A DNA stretch of 64,000 nucleotides, taken from the NCBI RefSeq assembly GCF_021228795.1, contig NZ_CP089309.1, forward strand, positions 4,771,501-4,835,500. The letters run 5' to 3'. Made by a program: the position numbers and the translations under genes. This document shows positions 32,869 through 44,248 of this stretch, in pieces (position 1 is the stretch's first letter; each line of letters starts with the position of its first letter). This DNA comes from Thiocapsa bogorovii (GTDB taxonomy: Bacteria; Pseudomonadota; Gammaproteobacteria; Chromatiales; Chromatiaceae). The notes below the pieces were generated by a model. It had not been told where the DNA came from, did no database searches, and saw only the letters and a list, made by a program, of their open reading frames with translations.

Positions 32869-34272
32869 ATGGGTGCCAAGACCCTCTACGACAAACTGTG
32901 GGACGAACACGTCGTCCATCTCGACGAGAACGGCACGGCCCTGCTGTACATCGACCGTCAGCTCGTGCATGAGGTGACCTCGCCGCAGGCCTTCGAGGGT
33001 CTGCGTCTGGCCGGTCGGCGCCCGTGGCGGGTTGCGGCGAATCTGGCCGTGCCGGATCACAACGTCCCGACGCGCGATCTCGCCGCCGGCATTACCGATC
33101 CGGTCTCCAAGATCCAGGTCGAGACGCTCGACAGCAACTGCGCCGAGTTCGGGATCACCGAGTTTCGGATGTCCGATCCGCGCCAAGGCGTGGTGCATGT
33201 GATCGGTCCTGAGCAGGGATTTACCCTCCCGGGCACGACCGTCGTCTGCGGCGACTCCCACACGGCGACCCACGGCGCCTTCGGTGCGCTTGCGTTCGGG
33301 ATCGGCACCTCCGAGGTCGAGCATGTGCTCGCGACCCAGTGCCTCATCCAGCGCAAGTCCAAGACCCTTCTGATCAGCATCGACGGGCAGGTCGGTCCGG
33401 GCGTGACCGCCAAGGACATCGTGCTCGCCATCATCGGCGAGATCGGTACGGCCGGCGGGACCGGCTCGGTGATCGAGTTCGCCGGCGACGCCATCCGTGC
33501 ACTCTCGATGGAAGGGCGCATGACCGTCTGCAACATGGCCATCGAGGCCGGTGCACGGGCGGGTCTGATCGGCGTCGACGAGAAGACGATCGACTACCTG
33601 CGCGGCCGTCCCTACGCCCCGACCGGCGAGCTCTTCGAGCAGGGAGCAGACCATTGGCGCACCCTGGTCAGCGACCCGGATGCGCGGTTCGATCGCGTCG
33701 TGCGGATGGATGCGGCGAAGATCCAGCCGCAGGTCACCTGGGGGACATCCCCCGAGATGGTGGTCCCGATCGACGGTCGGGTTCCGGATCCGCAAGCCGA
33801 GACCGACCCGGTGCGCGCCGCCGGGATCCGCCGGGCGCTGGATTACATGGGGCTCGAGCCCGGCATCGCGATTCGGGATATCCGCCCGGACAAGGTCTTC
33901 ATCGGCTCCTGCACCAATTCGCGGATCGAGGATCTGCGCGCCGCCGCCGATGTCGTGAAGGGGCGCAAGGTCGCCGACAGCATTCAGCTGGCGCTGGTCG
34001 TGCCCGGCTCGGGCCTGGTCAAGGCACAGGCCGAGGCCGAGGGGCTGGACCGCATCTTCACCGATGCCGGTTTCGAGTGGCGCGAGCCCGGATGCTCAAT
34101 GTGTCTGGCGATGAACGCCGATCGGCTCGAGCCGGGCGAGCGCTGCGCCTCCACATCCAACCGCAACTTCGAGGGCCGACAGGGTCAAGGGGGTCGGACA
34201 CATCTGGTCAGCCCCGCGATGGCCGCCGCCGCGGCGGTGACCGGTCACTTCGTCGACGTGAGGGAGCTCTGA
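32869..34272 (+). CDS. leuC: 3-isopropylmalate dehydratase, large subunit
   Basis: A 467-residue aconitase-family enzyme of leucine synthesis, isomerising 2-isopropylmalate to 3-isopropylmalate with Leu[37 protein letters not shown], the cluster ligand in [12 protein letters not shown] and the two further cysteines in [11 protein letters not shown] are all present for a [4Fe-4S] cluster. Length is standard. The stop overlaps leuD by one base (TGATG). First gene of the leuCDB block, with a purine-rich GCCGGAGCC just before the ATG. Confidence 0.96.
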   Translation: MGAKTLYDKLWDEHVVHLDENGTALLYIDRQLVHEVTSPQAFEGLRLAGRRPWRVAANLAVPDHNVPTRDLAAGITDPVSKIQVETLDSNCAEFGITEFRMSDPRQGVVHVIGPEQGFTLPGTTVVCGDSHTATHGAFGALAFGIGTSEVEHVLATQCLIQRKSKTLLISIDGQVGPGVTAKDIVLAIIGEIGTAGGTGSVIEFAGDAIRALSMEGRMTVCNMAIEAGARAGLIGVDEKTIDYLRGRPYAPTGELFEQGADHWRTLVSDPDARFDRVVRMDAAKIQPQVTWGTSPEMVVPIDGRVPDPQAETDPVRAAGIRRALDYMGLEPGIAIRDIRPDKVFIGSCTNSRIEDLRAAADVVKGRKVADSIQLALVVPGSGLVKAQAEAEGLDRIFTDAGFEWREPGCSMCLAMNADRLEPGERCASTSNRNFEGRQGQGGRTHLVSPAMAAAAAVTGHFVDVREL

Positions 34273-34919
34273 TGGAACCCTTCCAAAACTTTACCGGTAT
34301 CGTCGCGCCGCTCGATCGCTCGAACGTCGATACCGACGCCATCATCCCGAAGCAGTTCCTGAAGAGCATCGCGCGCACCGGTTTCGGGCCTTACCTGTTC
34401 GACGAGCTGCGCTATCTGGATCACGGCGAGCCGGGGATGGACTGCACGCACCGGCCGCTGAATCCGACCTTCGTGCTGAACGATCCGAGATACGCGGGTG
34501 CGCAGATCCTGCTCGCCCGCGAGAACTTCGGCTGCGGCTCCTCGCGCGAGCATGCCCCCTGGGCGATCGCGGACTTCGGGCTGCGCGTCATCATCGCCCC
34601 GAGCTTTGCCGACATCTTCCACAACAACTGCTTCAAGAACGGTCTTCTGCCGATCGTTCTGGCGCCGCAGGTTGTCGACGACCTCTTCGCCCGAGCGGTC
34701 GGGCCGCAGGCGCTGCAGATCGGTGTCGACCTTCCCGACCAGGTGCTCGTGCTGGACGACGGCACTCGCATTGCGTTCGAGGTTGAAGCAGGTAACAAGG
34801 AACGCCTGCTCAAGGGTCTGGACGACATCGGCGTGACCCTGGAGCAGGCCGATGCCATCCGTGCATACGAGGAGCGCCGTCGGCGCGAGGCGCCCTGGCT
34901 CTTTGCGATTGCCGGTTGA
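34272..34919 (+). CDS. leuD: 3-isopropylmalate dehydratase, small subunit
   Basis: A 215-residue swivel-domain subunit that completes the isopropylmalate isomerase with LeuC. Family landmarks are [31 protein letters not shown], the substrate loop [14 protein letters not shown] and [13 protein letters not shown]. Length is typical. It overlaps leuC by one base, which ensures equimolar translation. Confidence 0.96.
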   Translation: MEPFQNFTGIVAPLDRSNVDTDAIIPKQFLKSIARTGFGPYLFDELRYLDHGEPGMDCTHRPLNPTFVLNDPRYAGAQILLARENFGCGSSREHAPWAIADFGLRVIIAPSFADIFHNNCFKNGLLPIVLAPQVVDDLFARAVGPQALQIGVDLPDQVLVLDDGTRIAFEVEAGNKERLLKGLDDIGVTLEQADAIRAYEERRRREAPWLFAIAG

Positions 34920-34923
34920 GTGT

Positions 34924-35030
34924 GCGAACACCGGCAGGGCGCCTACGTCGGGGATGCCGGGATTCGCTCTGCTCACCCCGGCCTACGGTTCAATCTGATG
35001 AGGTGTTCACCTTGTTTCTGAATCGTGACC
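34924..35030. repeat. Dispersed repeat, copy 2 of 2 in this window
   Basis: Homologous to 1820-1925 (see there) and located between leuD and leuB, starting four bases after the leuD stop. It splits an otherwise tight leuCDB operon. Confidence 0.8.
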
Positions 35031-35072
35031 GGGCGAAAAATCATCCAAGAGATCTGATCGAGCGAGAAACCA

Positions 35073-36161
35073 TTGAGCAACAAGCCATTGAGCAAGACGA
35101 TATTGGTGCTGGCGGGTGACGGGATCGGCACGGAGATCGTGGCCGAGGCCGTCAAGGTCCTGAATGTCCTGCAAGCCGAAGGGGCCATCGATGTGGCCCT
35201 GCACGACGGTCTGGTCGGCGGTGCGGCCTACGACGCCGCGGGGGATCCTCTGCCCGAGGAGACGCTCGAGGCCGCGCGCGCATCCGATGCCGTCCTGCTC
35301 GGGGCGGTCGGCGGACCCAAGTGGGAGCCGCTGCATATCTCCAAGCGGCCCGAGAAGGGGCTGCTCGGCTTGCGCGCGGGTCTTGGCCTTTTCGCGAACC
35401 TGCGTCCGGCGATCCTCTACCCGCAACTGGCCGATGCATCCACTCTCAAGCCCGAGGTGGTCTCCGGGCTCGACATCATGATCGTGCGCGAGCTCACCGG
35501 CGACATCTACTTTGGCCAACCGCGCGGGGTCGAGACCCTGCCGTCGGGCGAGCGTCGCGGCTTCAACACCATGGTCTACACCGAGTCCGAGGTGGAGCGC
35601 ATCTGTCGCGTCGCCTTCGACATCGCCATGAAGCGCGGCAAGAAGGTCTGCTCGGTGGACAAGGCGAACGTGCTCGAATGTACCGAGATGTGGCGCGAGG
35701 TCGCGACCAAAACGGCCGCCGACTATCCGGAGATTCAGCTCTCGCACATGTACGTCGACAATGCCGCCATGCAGCTGGTGCGTGCGCCCAAGCAGTTCGA
35801 CGTCATGGTCACCGGCAACATCTTCGGCGACATCCTCTCGGACTGTGCCGCCATGCTGACCGGCTCCATCGGCATGCTGCCCTCGGCCTCGCTGAACGAG
35901 AAAGGGCAGGGCATGTACGAGCCCATCCACGGCTCCGCGCCGGACATCGCCGGCAAAGGTGTCGCCAATCCGCTCGCCACCATCCTCTCGGTTGCCATGA
36001 TGCTGCGCTATTCGCTCGACGCCGCACCGGCTGCGGAGCGCATCGAGGCCGCGGTCTCCAGTGTCCTCGACCAAGGCCTGCGCACCGCGGACATCATGTC
36101 GAGCGGCATGCGCCAGGTGGGCACGGCCGAAATGGGCGATGCGGTGGTGGCGGCGCTCTAG
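35073..36161 (+). CDS. leuB: 3-isopropylmalate dehydrogenase
   Basis: A 362-residue NAD-dependent enzyme that oxidises and decarboxylates 3-isopropylmalate to 2-oxoisocaproate. Landmarks: [13 protein letters not shown], the substrate arginines around [14 protein letters not shown] and [16 protein letters not shown], the catalytic Lys in [14 protein letters not shown] and the nucleotide-binding [15 protein letters not shown]. The start is a TTG: 35073 and 35088 both begin the same TTGAGCAA sequence, giving [13 protein letters not shown] or MSKTILVL. The family start favours 35088, but both are possible. Confidence 0.95.
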   Translation: MSNKPLSKTILVLAGDGIGTEIVAEAVKVLNVLQAEGAIDVALHDGLVGGAAYDAAGDPLPEETLEAARASDAVLLGAVGGPKWEPLHISKRPEKGLLGLRAGLGLFANLRPAILYPQLADASTLKPEVVSGLDIMIVRELTGDIYFGQPRGVETLPSGERRGFNTMVYTESEVERICRVAFDIAMKRGKKVCSVDKANVLECTEMWREVATKTAADYPEIQLSHMYVDNAAMQLVRAPKQFDVMVTGNIFGDILSDCAAMLTGSIGMLPSASLNEKGQGMYEPIHGSAPDIAGKGVANPLATILSVAMMLRYSLDAAPAAERIEAAVSSVLDQGLRTADIMSSGMRQVGTAEMGDAVVAAL

Positions 36162-36306
36162 GAGCCGCCGGCCCGCAACTTGCGCCGACGTTCAGTTGTG
36201 CGTCGCACGGCTTCGCAAAACCGACTTAGGTGTCGGGTCGCAGGAAGCACCAGGCAACAGAAATCCCAACAACAGACACAACGATCCACGATTGCGGAGT
36301 AACTCA

Positions 36307-37422
36307 ATGAAGCGTGTCGGATTCATCGGCTGGCGTGGCATGGTCGGGTCGGTCTTGATGGACCGCATGCGGGCGGAAGGCGATTTTGATCTGATCCCGG
36401 AGGCGGTCTTCTTCACCACCTCGCAGGTCGGTCAGCCGGGTCCGGACGTCGGGCGGGGCGCAAGCCCTCTGCAGGATGCTGAGTCCATCGATGCACTGCG
36501 CGAGATGGACCTCATCCTGACCTGTCAGGGCGGGGACTATACCAAGGCGATCTATCCCAAGCTGCGCGCGACGGGCTGGGACGGGTATTGGATCGACGCG
36601 GCCTCGGCGCTGCGCATAGATCCGAACGCGACCATCATTCTGGACCCCGTCAATCAGCCCGTGATCGATGCCGCACTGGAGGAGGGCAAGCGCGACTTCA
36701 TCGGCGGCAACTGCACCGTGAGCCTGATGCTGATGGCGATCGGCGGTCTGTTCCGCGAGGGTCTGGTCGAATGGGTCAGTGCCATGACCTATCAGGCGGC
36801 CTCCGGTGCGGGTGCCAAGAACATGCGCGAGCTGCTGTCGCAGATGGGCGCATTGCACGGTGCGGTGTCGCCGCTGCTCGCCGATCCGGCCTCGGCCATC
36901 CTGGAGATCGATCGCCGCGTCACCGAGACGATGCGCGGCACCGCGTTCCCGACCGAAAACTTCGGGGTTCCTCTGGCCGGTAGTCTGATCCCCTGGATCG
37001 ATACTGCCCTGCCGAACGGCCAGAGCCGCGAGGAATGGAAAGGCATGGCCGAGACCAACAAGATCCTCGGTCGCGAGGCGGATCCGGTGCCGATCGACGG
37101 GCTCTGCGTGCGCGTCGGTGCGATGCGTTGCCATAGCCAGGGGCTGACCATCAAGCTCGCGCGCGACTGCTCGATTTCGCAGATCGAAGAGATGATTGCG
37201 GCTTCCAACGACTGGGTTCGGCTCGTCCCCAACGATCGGCAGGAGACGATGCAGGCCCTGTCTCCGGCCGCGGTGACCGGTACCCTGACGGTCCCGGTGG
37301 GTCGACTGCGCAAGATGAACTTAGGCGAGCGCTATCTCACGGCCTTCACGGTCGGCGATCAGTTGCTGTGGGGGGCGGCCGAGCCCCTGCGACGCATGCT
37401 GCGCATCCTGCTCGCGCACTGA
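36307..37422 (+). CDS. asd: Aspartate-semialdehyde dehydrogenase
   Basis: A 371-residue NADPH enzyme reducing aspartyl phosphate to aspartate semialdehyde for lysine, threonine, methionine and diaminopimelate. [16 protein letters not shown] binds [19 protein letters not shown] binds phosphate, the catalytic Cys lies in [17 protein letters not shown] and the active-site His in [15 protein letters not shown]. This is the gammaproteobacterial long form. Its place between leuB and fimV matches Pseudomonas-type gene order. Confidence 0.95.
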   Translation: MKRVGFIGWRGMVGSVLMDRMRAEGDFDLIPEAVFFTTSQVGQPGPDVGRGASPLQDAESIDALREMDLILTCQGGDYTKAIYPKLRATGWDGYWIDAASALRIDPNATIILDPVNQPVIDAALEEGKRDFIGGNCTVSLMLMAIGGLFREGLVEWVSAMTYQAASGAGAKNMRELLSQMGALHGAVSPLLADPASAILEIDRRVTETMRGTAFPTENFGVPLAGSLIPWIDTALPNGQSREEWKGMAETNKILGREADPVPIDGLCVRVGAMRCHSQGLTIKLARDCSISQIEEMIAASNDWVRLVPNDRQETMQALSPAAVTGTLTVPVGRLRKMNLGERYLTAFTVGDQLLWGAAEPLRRMLRILLAH

Positions 37423-37459
37423 TCCGGTCGCGCTCGACCCCCGGAGACCGAAGCGGTTC

Positions 37460-37489
37460 TTGGTGTGCACCGACGCGTTCGGATATAGT
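37460..37489 (+). promoter_or_regulatory. Candidate sigma-70 promoter for fimV
   Basis: TTGGTG at 37460-37465 and TATAGT at 37484-37489 are separated by 18 bases, about 95 bases before the fimV ATG. Good -10, fair -35. Confidence 0.45.
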
Positions 37490-37584
37490 CCGAGAGCTTC
37501 AGGGAAATTCGGGCCGGACGAGCCATCGGCCGCCGGCTTTCCCAATTCCGGCGGTGCGATGCCGCCAGCGCACGAGGGAGATGG

Positions 37585-40509
37585 ATGTCTCGTCAGGTCA
37601 TTCAGGCGTCGATCGTCATCTTTGCCTTGATCGGCGCGGACGCATTTGCCCTCGGCCTCGGAGGATTACGCACCGAGTCCGCCCTCAACCAGCCTTTCGT
37701 CGGCGAGATCGATCTCTTCGATGTCAAATCCGACGAGCTCGATACCATCAAGGCGACCCTCGCCGGCGCCGACGCCTTTGCGAAATCAGGGATCGAGCGT
37801 TACCACTTTCTGACCGGTCTCGTCTTCAAGCCGCAGGCGTCTGCGAGCGGCGGTGCGGTCATCCATGTGACGAGTCGCGAGCCGATCCGCGAGCCCTTCA
37901 TGGATTTTCTCGTCGAGGTCGTCTGGCCGGCCGGCCAAATGGTCAAGGAGTTCACGGTCCTCCTGGATCCGCCGTCGATGTCCGAGCGACGTGCACCTGC
38001 GGTGCAACCGCCCGCCATCGCGGATCGGCGAGCGGCGGCGCCTGTGTCGAGACCGCGATCGAGCGCGCGCTCCGAACCGGCGCCGCAGCGCAGCGACGCT
38101 GCCGATCGCACCGCATCGCCGCCCGCCCGCCGGATCCCGACCGGGCCGGATGGTTTCCCCGCCTATTTCGGTCCCGTGCCTTCGGGAGCAGGTCTGTTGC
38201 GGCTGGCGCGCGGCGGCCAGTCGGAAGGAGCGACAACGGCTCAGACTGCTCTGGCGCTTTATCGCAACAATCAAGACGCCTTTATCGGAGGCGACATCGA
38301 CCGTCTGATCGCCGGGAAGACGCTGGTCGTTCCGTCCCGCGCTGAATTATTTGCGCTGGACGCGGATGCTGCGGCGGCGGAGCTTCAGGCCGCGCTGCAG
38401 GGCGATGCGGTGCGTCGATCCCCGATCACCGAGGTTGCGCTGATCGACGACGCCGAAGCGGCGCAAAGCGCGCGTCTGCGTATCGCGGGCGCGGCCGCCG
38501 GTGCGGTGACCGGCGCCGGCGAGGCAACGCCGAGCCCGTCCGCCGATAACGCCGCAACGGACTCGGGTGCTTCGCCGTCGGAGAAGACGGATCTGGAGCA
38601 GGAGCTTCTGCTGGTGATCGAGGCGAGCGAGTCCGCCCGGCAGGAGACCGAAGAACTTCGCGGCCGCGTTCGGGAGCTGGAGGCGCAGCTCGCCGACATC
38701 CAGACCCTGTTGCAACTGAGAAACGCCGAGCTGGCACGTCTTCAAGGGGATTCCACGGGCGAATCGCTCGGGATCCAGATCGATGTCGGAGGTCCGGAGC
38801 AGGCGCTCGATCCGGCGTCCGTCGAGGCGGCCATCGCCGCCAGCGGCAGCGATGAGCCGATCACGGAGCCGACTGCGGAATCGATCACGGAGGCGATCGA
38901 GGCTACTCCCGACGGGGCTTTGGCGGTCGTTGTCGATGCGGACGCCGAGACAAGCGTCGCCGAGCCGGAGCTCGCCAGCGTCGCGGGCGGCGACAAGAGC
39001 GCCGCGCCGGCGGCGGTCGACGTGGAGGAGATCGAGGCTTCGGTAACAACCGACCCCGGGGCGACCTCGGCTTGGCACGACTATCTGCTCCCGCTGGCGG
39101 GCTTTGCCGGGGTGACCGCCGTCGGGGTCGTCGTGTTCTCCTTGGTCTCGGCGCGTCGTCGGCGCCGCGAGGAGGAGGGGGACGAAGACGAATGGAGCAT
39201 CGACTCCGCCGTGCTCGACTTCCCGGAGTCCGAGCCGTCGCCCGAGGCCGCTGTTTCCCGGCCTGACGCGCCGGAGCCGGCTGCCTCCGAACGGCGGCCC
39301 GCCGATGTCGTGGCCAGGTCGTCGGCCGATGCCGAACGTGCCCCACCGAGCGAGCCGGGGCTCGCTGCGCCCGAGCCGAAGGTTGAGTCCGAGTTGCTCA
39401 CGCCGTCCTCACAGCTGACCTCGTTCGGGCATTTCGAAACGGAAACCGACGAGGCCGATGCGGTCTCCGAGGCCGACATCTACATCGCCTACGGTCGTTA
39501 CAAGGAGGCCGAGGAGCTGCTCAAGCGCGAGCTCAAACGCTCGCCCGAACGTCTCGACGTGCGCTTCAAATTGGCGGAGGTCTACGCCGGATCCGAAAAC
39601 CCCGAAGCCCTGCGCAAGCTCATGCAGGACCTCAGGGCCGCCGGCGCGGACACCCTGGATCCGGCACGCTGGCAGCGTCTGAGCGCGATCGCCGCGGTGG
39701 TCGAGCAAGGTGGGACCTGGGACCCCGGGGCCACCATGCCGATTACCGAGGCGACCGGCATATCGGCACCGGAGACGGGTCCGAGCCTTGCTGCTCTGGA
39801 GGGTGCCGCCGATGCGTCGGCCGGCGATCCTCGCGGGGACGAAAACGACTTCTTCAGGCTCGATCTCGGTGAGATCGAGCCACCAATCGGTCCGGTTCCG
39901 ACCCCGGGGGCGGCTAAACCGTCCCGTGTGGCCGAGACGCCGTCTCCGCCGACGGAGGACGAGGATTTTCCACTGCTGTTCGACGATTCGGCCTTGGACG
40001 GTTTGCCCGATCTGCCCGAGTTGTCCGATTTGCAGGATCTGTCCGCACCACCCGCACCACCAAACACCGATGCTCGGGATCGACGGGGCGCGCTCTCGGA
40101 AGAATCCGACTTGGTCCTGACGCTGGACGATCTTCGCGATTCCCACGATGTGGATCTCGACGCCTTCCTGGAGGCCGGTTCGGCGCCCGTGGCCACGTCG
40201 CAAGCTCAGCCCGATGAGTCGCTGCCGAGTCCGACGCTGCCCAAGGACCCGGTCGGGACTGCCTTAGGCGAGGCGCCCGGCAGCGAGCCCCTGCCGGATG
40301 TGGCCGAGCAACCGATCGACGGGGTGTCCGACCAATGGGCGATGGACTCCGGGATCTGGGACGAGAACGCCACCAAGCTCGATCTGGCGCGGGCCTACAT
40401 CGACATGGACGACGTTGCCTCCGCGCGGGAGATCCTCGAAGAGGTCATCGCGGACGGCCGCGAGGAGCAGCGCATCGAGGCGCAGGATATGCTGAGGACA
40501 CTCGCCTGA
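37585..40509 (+). CDS. fimV: FimV/HubP-family polar hub protein
   Basis: A 974-residue inner-membrane protein. After a signal/anchor, the FimV N-terminal domain shows LGGLRTESALNQPFVGEIDL and GIERYHFLTGLVFKP. A LysM-like segment (RLARGGQSEGATTAQTALAL) binds peptidoglycan. A coiled coil (residues about 330-385) precedes the single membrane segment LLPLAGFAGVTAVGVVVFSLV, and a long acidic cytoplasmic part with a TPR-like repeat (IYIAYGRYKEAEELLKREL) ends in the conserved C-terminal motif (TKLDLARAYIDMDDVASARE). FimV organises type IV pili and the cell pole; pilin genes occur at 54-58 kb. Confidence 0.92.
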   Translation: MSRQVIQASIVIFALIGADAFALGLGGLRTESALNQPFVGEIDLFDVKSDELDTIKATLAGADAFAKSGIERYHFLTGLVFKPQASASGGAVIHVTSREPIREPFMDFLVEVVWPAGQMVKEFTVLLDPPSMSERRAPAVQPPAIADRRAAAPVSRPRSSARSEPAPQRSDAADRTASPPARRIPTGPDGFPAYFGPVPSGAGLLRLARGGQSEGATTAQTALALYRNNQDAFIGGDIDRLIAGKTLVVPSRAELFALDADAAAAELQAALQGDAVRRSPITEVALIDDAEAAQSARLRIAGAAAGAVTGAGEATPSPSADNAATDSGASPSEKTDLEQELLLVIEASESARQETEELRGRVRELEAQLADIQTLLQLRNAELARLQGDSTGESLGIQIDVGGPEQALDPASVEAAIAASGSDEPITEPTAESITEAIEATPDGALAVVVDADAETSVAEPELASVAGGDKSAAPAAVDVEEIEASVTTDPGATSAWHDYLLPLAGFAGVTAVGVVVFSLVSARRRRREEEGDEDEWSIDSAVLDFPESEPSPEAAVSRPDAPEPAASERRPADVVARSSADAERAPPSEPGLAAPEPKVESELLTPSSQLTSFGHFETETDEADAVSEADIYIAYGRYKEAEELLKRELKRSPERLDVRFKLAEVYAGSENPEALRKLMQDLRAAGADTLDPARWQRLSAIAAVVEQGGTWDPGATMPITEATGISAPETGPSLAALEGAADASAGDPRGDENDFFRLDLGEIEPPIGPVPTPGAAKPSRVAETPSPPTEDEDFPLLFDDSALDGLPDLPELSDLQDLSAPPAPPNTDARDRRGALSEESDLVLTLDDLRDSHDVDLDAFLEAGSAPVATSQAQPDESLPSPTLPKDPVGTALGEAPGSEPLPDVAEQPIDGVSDQWAMDSGIWDENATKLDLARAYIDMDDVASAREILEEVIADGREEQRIEAQDMLRTLA

Positions 40510-40526
40510 AAGCCGAGGTGAACCCT

Positions 40527-41411
40527 GTGCCGAGAAGGGTGCCGACCAGCGTGCCGACAACGACGACGATATCCGAGCAGAGGCCGGGGGCTACGCCCGA
40601 GCCCGACGGAGCGAGGCCGGTTGCCGCGGCGAGCTCGCAACGGATCGCGATGGGCATCGAGTACGATGGATCGGCCTTTCGCGGTTGGCAGATCCAAGTC
40701 GGAGTTCGCAGTGTGCAGGCGACGCTGGAAGAGGCGATCAGCCGCGTCGCTGATCACCCGATCCGTGTCCAGTGTGCCGGACGCACCGATGCCGGCGTGC
40801 ATGCCGAAGCGCAGGTGGTGCATTTCGACACCGCGGCGCGTCGAACCGAGCGCGCCTGGGTGCTCGGCACCAACGTGAATCTTCCGCCCGATGTCGCCGT
40901 GCGCTGGGCGTGTCCCGTCGATCCGCGGTTCCACGCCCGTTTCGACGCGCAGGCTCGTCATTACCGCTACCTGATCATGGTGCGCGCGACGCGCTCGCCC
41001 CTGCAGCGCGACCGCGCCGTTTGGAGCCACCGGCCCTTGGACATCGAACGCATGCGCGAGGCCGGACAGGCTCTCGTCGGCGTGCACGACTTCTCCAGCT
41101 TTCGCGCGGTGGCCTGCCAGGCGAAGAGTCCCATCCGCCATCTTCATTATCTGGAACTCGCCGAGAGCGATGGCCTTATTCAGTTGCGGGTTGGTGCGAA
41201 CGGGTTTTTGCACCATATGGTTCGCAACATCGCCGGTGTGCTGATGACGATCGGCCGCGGCGAGGCGCCGATCGCGTGGGCGCGCGAGCTCCTGGAGCTG
41301 CGCGACCGCCGCCTCGGCGGTGTGACCGCCCCACCCCAAGGGCTCTATTTCGTACGCGCCGACTACCCGGAAGCGTTTCGACTGCCCTCCGGCCGGGAAC
41401 CTGCACCATAG
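40527..41411 (+). CDS. truA: tRNA pseudouridine synthase A
   Basis: A 294-residue enzyme making pseudouridine at tRNA positions 38-40. The first core strand RIAMGIEYDGSAFRGWQ, the catalytic Asp in CAGRTDAGVHAEAQVVHF, RFHARFDAQARHYRY and GANGFLHHMVRNIAG are all present. The core strand begins before ATG 40650, so a GTG start is needed: 40527 (after GAGG) is preferred, 40518 is possible. This gives a low-complexity Thr/Pro/Ala leader of about 35 residues. Confidence 0.93.
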   Translation: MPRRVPTSVPTTTTISEQRPGATPEPDGARPVAAASSQRIAMGIEYDGSAFRGWQIQVGVRSVQATLEEAISRVADHPIRVQCAGRTDAGVHAEAQVVHFDTAARRTERAWVLGTNVNLPPDVAVRWACPVDPRFHARFDAQARHYRYLIMVRATRSPLQRDRAVWSHRPLDIERMREAGQALVGVHDFSSFRAVACQAKSPIRHLHYLELAESDGLIQLRVGANGFLHHMVRNIAGVLMTIGRGEAPIAWARELLELRDRRLGGVTAPPQGLYFVRADYPEAFRLPSGREPAP

Positions 41412-41554
41412 ACGGACCAGCACAATGTCCCACGCTTTTTCTTGTCATCACCTGAACCGTGTCGACTCGACCCTCGCCTGTCCCCGGGCGGGCGATGCTG
41501 CGACCTGCGTGCGTCAGTCGCTCAAGGAGGCGGTTCAGCCGGCATTCGCCAATC

Positions 41555-42181
41555 ATGAGAACCCGCGTTAAGATCTGCGGCCTGACGCGTCGGGCCGACG
41601 TGGATGCGGCGGTTATCGCGGGTGTCGACGCGGTCGGCTTCGTCTTCCATCCGCCGAGTCCGCGGGCGGTGTCGCCGCAGGATGCCCGCGACCTCTGTGC
41701 CGGATTGCCGCCCTTCGTGACGGCGGTCGGGCTCTTCGTCGATGCCTCTCCCGAGCAGATCCGCGCGACGCTGGACCGGATTCCGCTTGAATTGCTGCAA
41801 TTCCACGGCGATGAAGCCCCGGAACTGTGTGCATCCTTCGGAAGGCGCTGGATCAAAGCGATCCGGATGCGTCCGGGCGTGGATCTCGCCGAGGAGCAGA
41901 GGCGTTACGAAGGGTCCGCCGGGCTTTTACTCGACGCGTTCGATCCCGCTCGCCCGGGCGGGACCGGACAACGCTTCGATTGGGATCGGATCCCGACGGC
42001 ACTTGCGCGGTCGATCGTCCTCGCGGGCGGTCTGGATGCGGACAATGTCGGTGAGGCGATCCGTCGGGTCCGTCCGTTCGGCGTCGACGTGAGCGGCGGC
42101 GTCGAGGCGTCGAAGGGCGTCAAGGACCGAGACAAGATTCGTGATTTTATGCAGAGGGTGAACCATGTCGACATCTCCTGA
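41555..42181 (+). CDS. trpF: Phosphoribosylanthranilate isomerase
   Basis: A 208-residue TIM-barrel enzyme of tryptophan synthesis. [16 protein letters not shown] carries the catalytic Cys, [13 protein letters not shown] and [13 protein letters not shown] are typical, [20 protein letters not shown] holds the catalytic Asp and phosphate loop, and [14 protein letters not shown] and [16 protein letters not shown] close the barrel. It overlaps the trpB start by 17 bases. Separation of trpFBA from trpEGDC is usual in gammaproteobacteria of this type. Confidence 0.95.
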   Translation: MRTRVKICGLTRRADVDAAVIAGVDAVGFVFHPPSPRAVSPQDARDLCAGLPPFVTAVGLFVDASPEQIRATLDRIPLELLQFHGDEAPELCASFGRRWIKAIRMRPGVDLAEEQRRYEGSAGLLLDAFDPARPGGTGQRFDWDRIPTALARSIVLAGGLDADNVGEAIRRVRPFGVDVSGGVEASKGVKDRDKIRDFMQRVNHVDIS

Positions 42182-43430
42182 TCAATTCGGCCGGAACGGC
42201 TTCGGTTCGGCCGGCGCACCTAACGCATCGTCGGGTGCCTACCATTGGCCGGACGCCGGCGGTCACTTCGGACCCTACGGCGGGATGTTCGTCCCGGAGA
42301 CCCTCATGCATCCGCTCGAAGAGCTCCGCAGGGCTTACGAGCGCTATATGGCCGATCCCGAGTTTCAGGCCGAGCTGGATGCCGACCTACAGGACTATGT
42401 GGGGCGGCCGTCGCCGCTCTATCACGCCGAGCGTTGGAGCCGCGAGCTGGGCGGCGCGCAGATCTTTTTGAAGCGCGAGGATCTCAATCACACCGGCGCG
42501 CACAAGGTCAACAACACCATCGGCCAGGCCCTCCTGGCGCGCCGCATGGGCAAGACCCGCATCATCGCCGAGACCGGGGCCGGTCAGCACGGGGTGGCAA
42601 GCGCGACCGTCGCCGCCCGTCTGGGGCTCGAGTGCGTCGTCTATATGGGCGAGGTCGACATCGCGCGTCAGGAGGCGAACGTCTATCGGATGCGACTGCT
42701 CGGCGCGCGCGTGGTTTCGGTCACCTCCGGCTCGCGTACCCTCAAGGATGCGCTCAACGAGGCGATGCGCGACTGGGTCACCAACATCGACGACACCTTC
42801 TACATCATCGGCACGGTCGCCGGCCCGCATCCCTATCCGGCGATGGTCCGGGACTTCCAGGCGGTCATCGGTCGCGAGGCTCGCGCGCAGATGCTCGAGC
42901 GCAGCGGGCGCCTGCCGGATGCCTTGGTCGCCTGCGTGGGCGGCGGCTCCAACGCCATCGGCCTCTTCTATCCCTTCATCGGGGATGAAGGCGTGGCCAT
43001 CTACGGTGTCGAGGCCGCCGGCGACGGCCTGGCGACCGGACGCCATGCCGCGCCGCTCTGCGCCGGTCGGCCCGGCGTGCTGCACGGCAACCGCACCTAT
43101 CTGATGGAAGACAACCACGGTCAGATCGTCGAGACCCACTCCATCTCGGCCGGACTCGACTATCCGGGTGTCGGCCCCGAGCACGCCTGGCTGAAGGACA
43201 GCGGGCGGGCGCGCTATGACTCGGTCACGGACGACGAGGCATTGAGCGCCTTCCATCACTTGACCAGAACCGAGGGCATCATCCCCGCGCTCGAGTCCAG
43301 TCACGCCTTGGCCTACGTGCACAAGCTTGCCCCGACCATGCGCAAGGATCAGACGATCATCGTCAATCTCTCGGGCCGCGGGGACAAGGACATGCACACG
43401 GTCGCCAGTCACGACGGGTTGGTCCTATGA
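42165..43430 (+). CDS. trpB: Tryptophan synthase beta chain
   Basis: A 421-residue PLP enzyme joining indole and serine. The PLP lysine lies in [18 protein letters not shown], the catalytic Glu in [17 protein letters not shown], and [13 protein letters not shown] binds the phosphate. [14 protein letters not shown] is typical of TrpB1. The N terminus is about 20 residues longer than average (Ser/Gly/Ala-rich). It overlaps trpF upstream and trpA downstream (ATGA). Confidence 0.96.
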   Translation: MSTSPDQFGRNGFGSAGAPNASSGAYHWPDAGGHFGPYGGMFVPETLMHPLEELRRAYERYMADPEFQAELDADLQDYVGRPSPLYHAERWSRELGGAQIFLKREDLNHTGAHKVNNTIGQALLARRMGKTRIIAETGAGQHGVASATVAARLGLECVVYMGEVDIARQEANVYRMRLLGARVVSVTSGSRTLKDALNEAMRDWVTNIDDTFYIIGTVAGPHPYPAMVRDFQAVIGREARAQMLERSGRLPDALVACVGGGSNAIGLFYPFIGDEGVAIYGVEAAGDGLATGRHAAPLCAGRPGVLHGNRTYLMEDNHGQIVETHSISAGLDYPGVGPEHAWLKDSGRARYDSVTDDEALSAFHHLTRTEGIIPALESSHALAYVHKLAPTMRKDQTIIVNLSGRGDKDMHTVASHDGLVL

Positions 43431-44248
43431 GTCGAATCGCCGAACGTTTCGAGCAGCTGCGCGACCGGGGTCGCACCGCGCTCATCCCCTTCGTCACCGC
43501 CGGCGACCCGTCGCCCGACGTGACCGTTCCGCTGATGCACGCGATGGTCGCCGCCGGTGTGGATCTGATCGAGCTGGGCGTGCCTTTCTCCGATCCGATC
43601 GCCGACGGTCCGGTCATCCAGCGGGCGACCGAGCGCGCCCTGGCCCAAGGGGTCTCGCTGGACGACGTGCTCGACATGGTCCGGCGCTTTCGCCAGGAGG
43701 ACACCGAGACGCCGGTGATCCTGATGGGCTATCTCAATCCGATCGAGGTGATGGGGTACGCGTCCTTCGCGGTCGCGGCGAAGTCCGCCGGCCTTGACGG
43801 CGCCTTGATCGTGGACGTGCCGCCCGAGGAGGGCCACGCGCTGGTCGAGATGCTGAAGGCGCAGGGGCTGGACCTCGTCTATCTCCTGGCGCCGACGTCC
43901 ACCGAGTCACGCATCTCGCGGATCGGCGAGGTCGCCTCCGGCTTCGTCTACTACGTCTCGGTCAAGGGCGTGACGGGGGCCGGCAATCTGGACACCGGCG
44001 CAGTGGCCGAGAAGGTCGGTCTCATCAAGTCGCTGATCCGGCTCCCGGTGGGGGTCGGCTTCGGCATCAACAACCCCGAAACCGCCGCCTCGGTCGCCCG
44101 GGTCGCCGACGCGGTGATCGTCGGCAGCGCCATCGTGAGCCGCATCGAGGCGCTTGCTGCGACCCCGGAGCGGATACCGGAGGCTGTCGCCGAGTTTCTC
44201 ACCGGTCTGCGCCAGGCCATCGACGAGGTGGATGCCCATGTCGCCTAA
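43427..44248 (+). CDS. trpA: Tryptophan synthase alpha chain
   Basis: A 273-residue TIM barrel that splits indole-3-glycerol phosphate and passes indole to Trp[17 protein letters not shown], the catalytic Glu in [20 protein letters not shown], the catalytic Asp in [24 protein letters not shown] and [12 protein letters not shown] are present. The start overlaps the trpB stop by four bases, keeping the two subunits coupled. Confidence 0.96.
   Translation: MSRIAERFEQLRDRGRTALIPFVTAGDPSPDVTVPLMHAMVAAGVDLIELGVPFSDPIADGPVIQRATERALAQGVSLDDVLDMVRRFRQEDTETPVILMGYLNPIEVMGYASFAVAAKSAGLDGALIVDVPPEEGHALVEMLKAQGLDLVYLLAPTSTESRISRIGEVASGFVYYVSVKGVTGAGNLDTGAVAEKVGLIKSLIRLPVGVGFGINNPETAASVARVADAVIVGSAIVSRIEALAATPERIPEAVAEFLTGLRQAIDEVDAHVA

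Noticed and set aside
36162-36306. Possible tRNA between leuB and asd.
   Set aside because: No cloverleaf with T-loop or acceptor pairing could be drawn.
38347-39078. Minus-strand open frame of about 240 codons across fimV.
   Set aside because: Arg/Leu-rich antisense shadow in high-GC DNA with no domain features; fimV on the plus strand is clearly coding.
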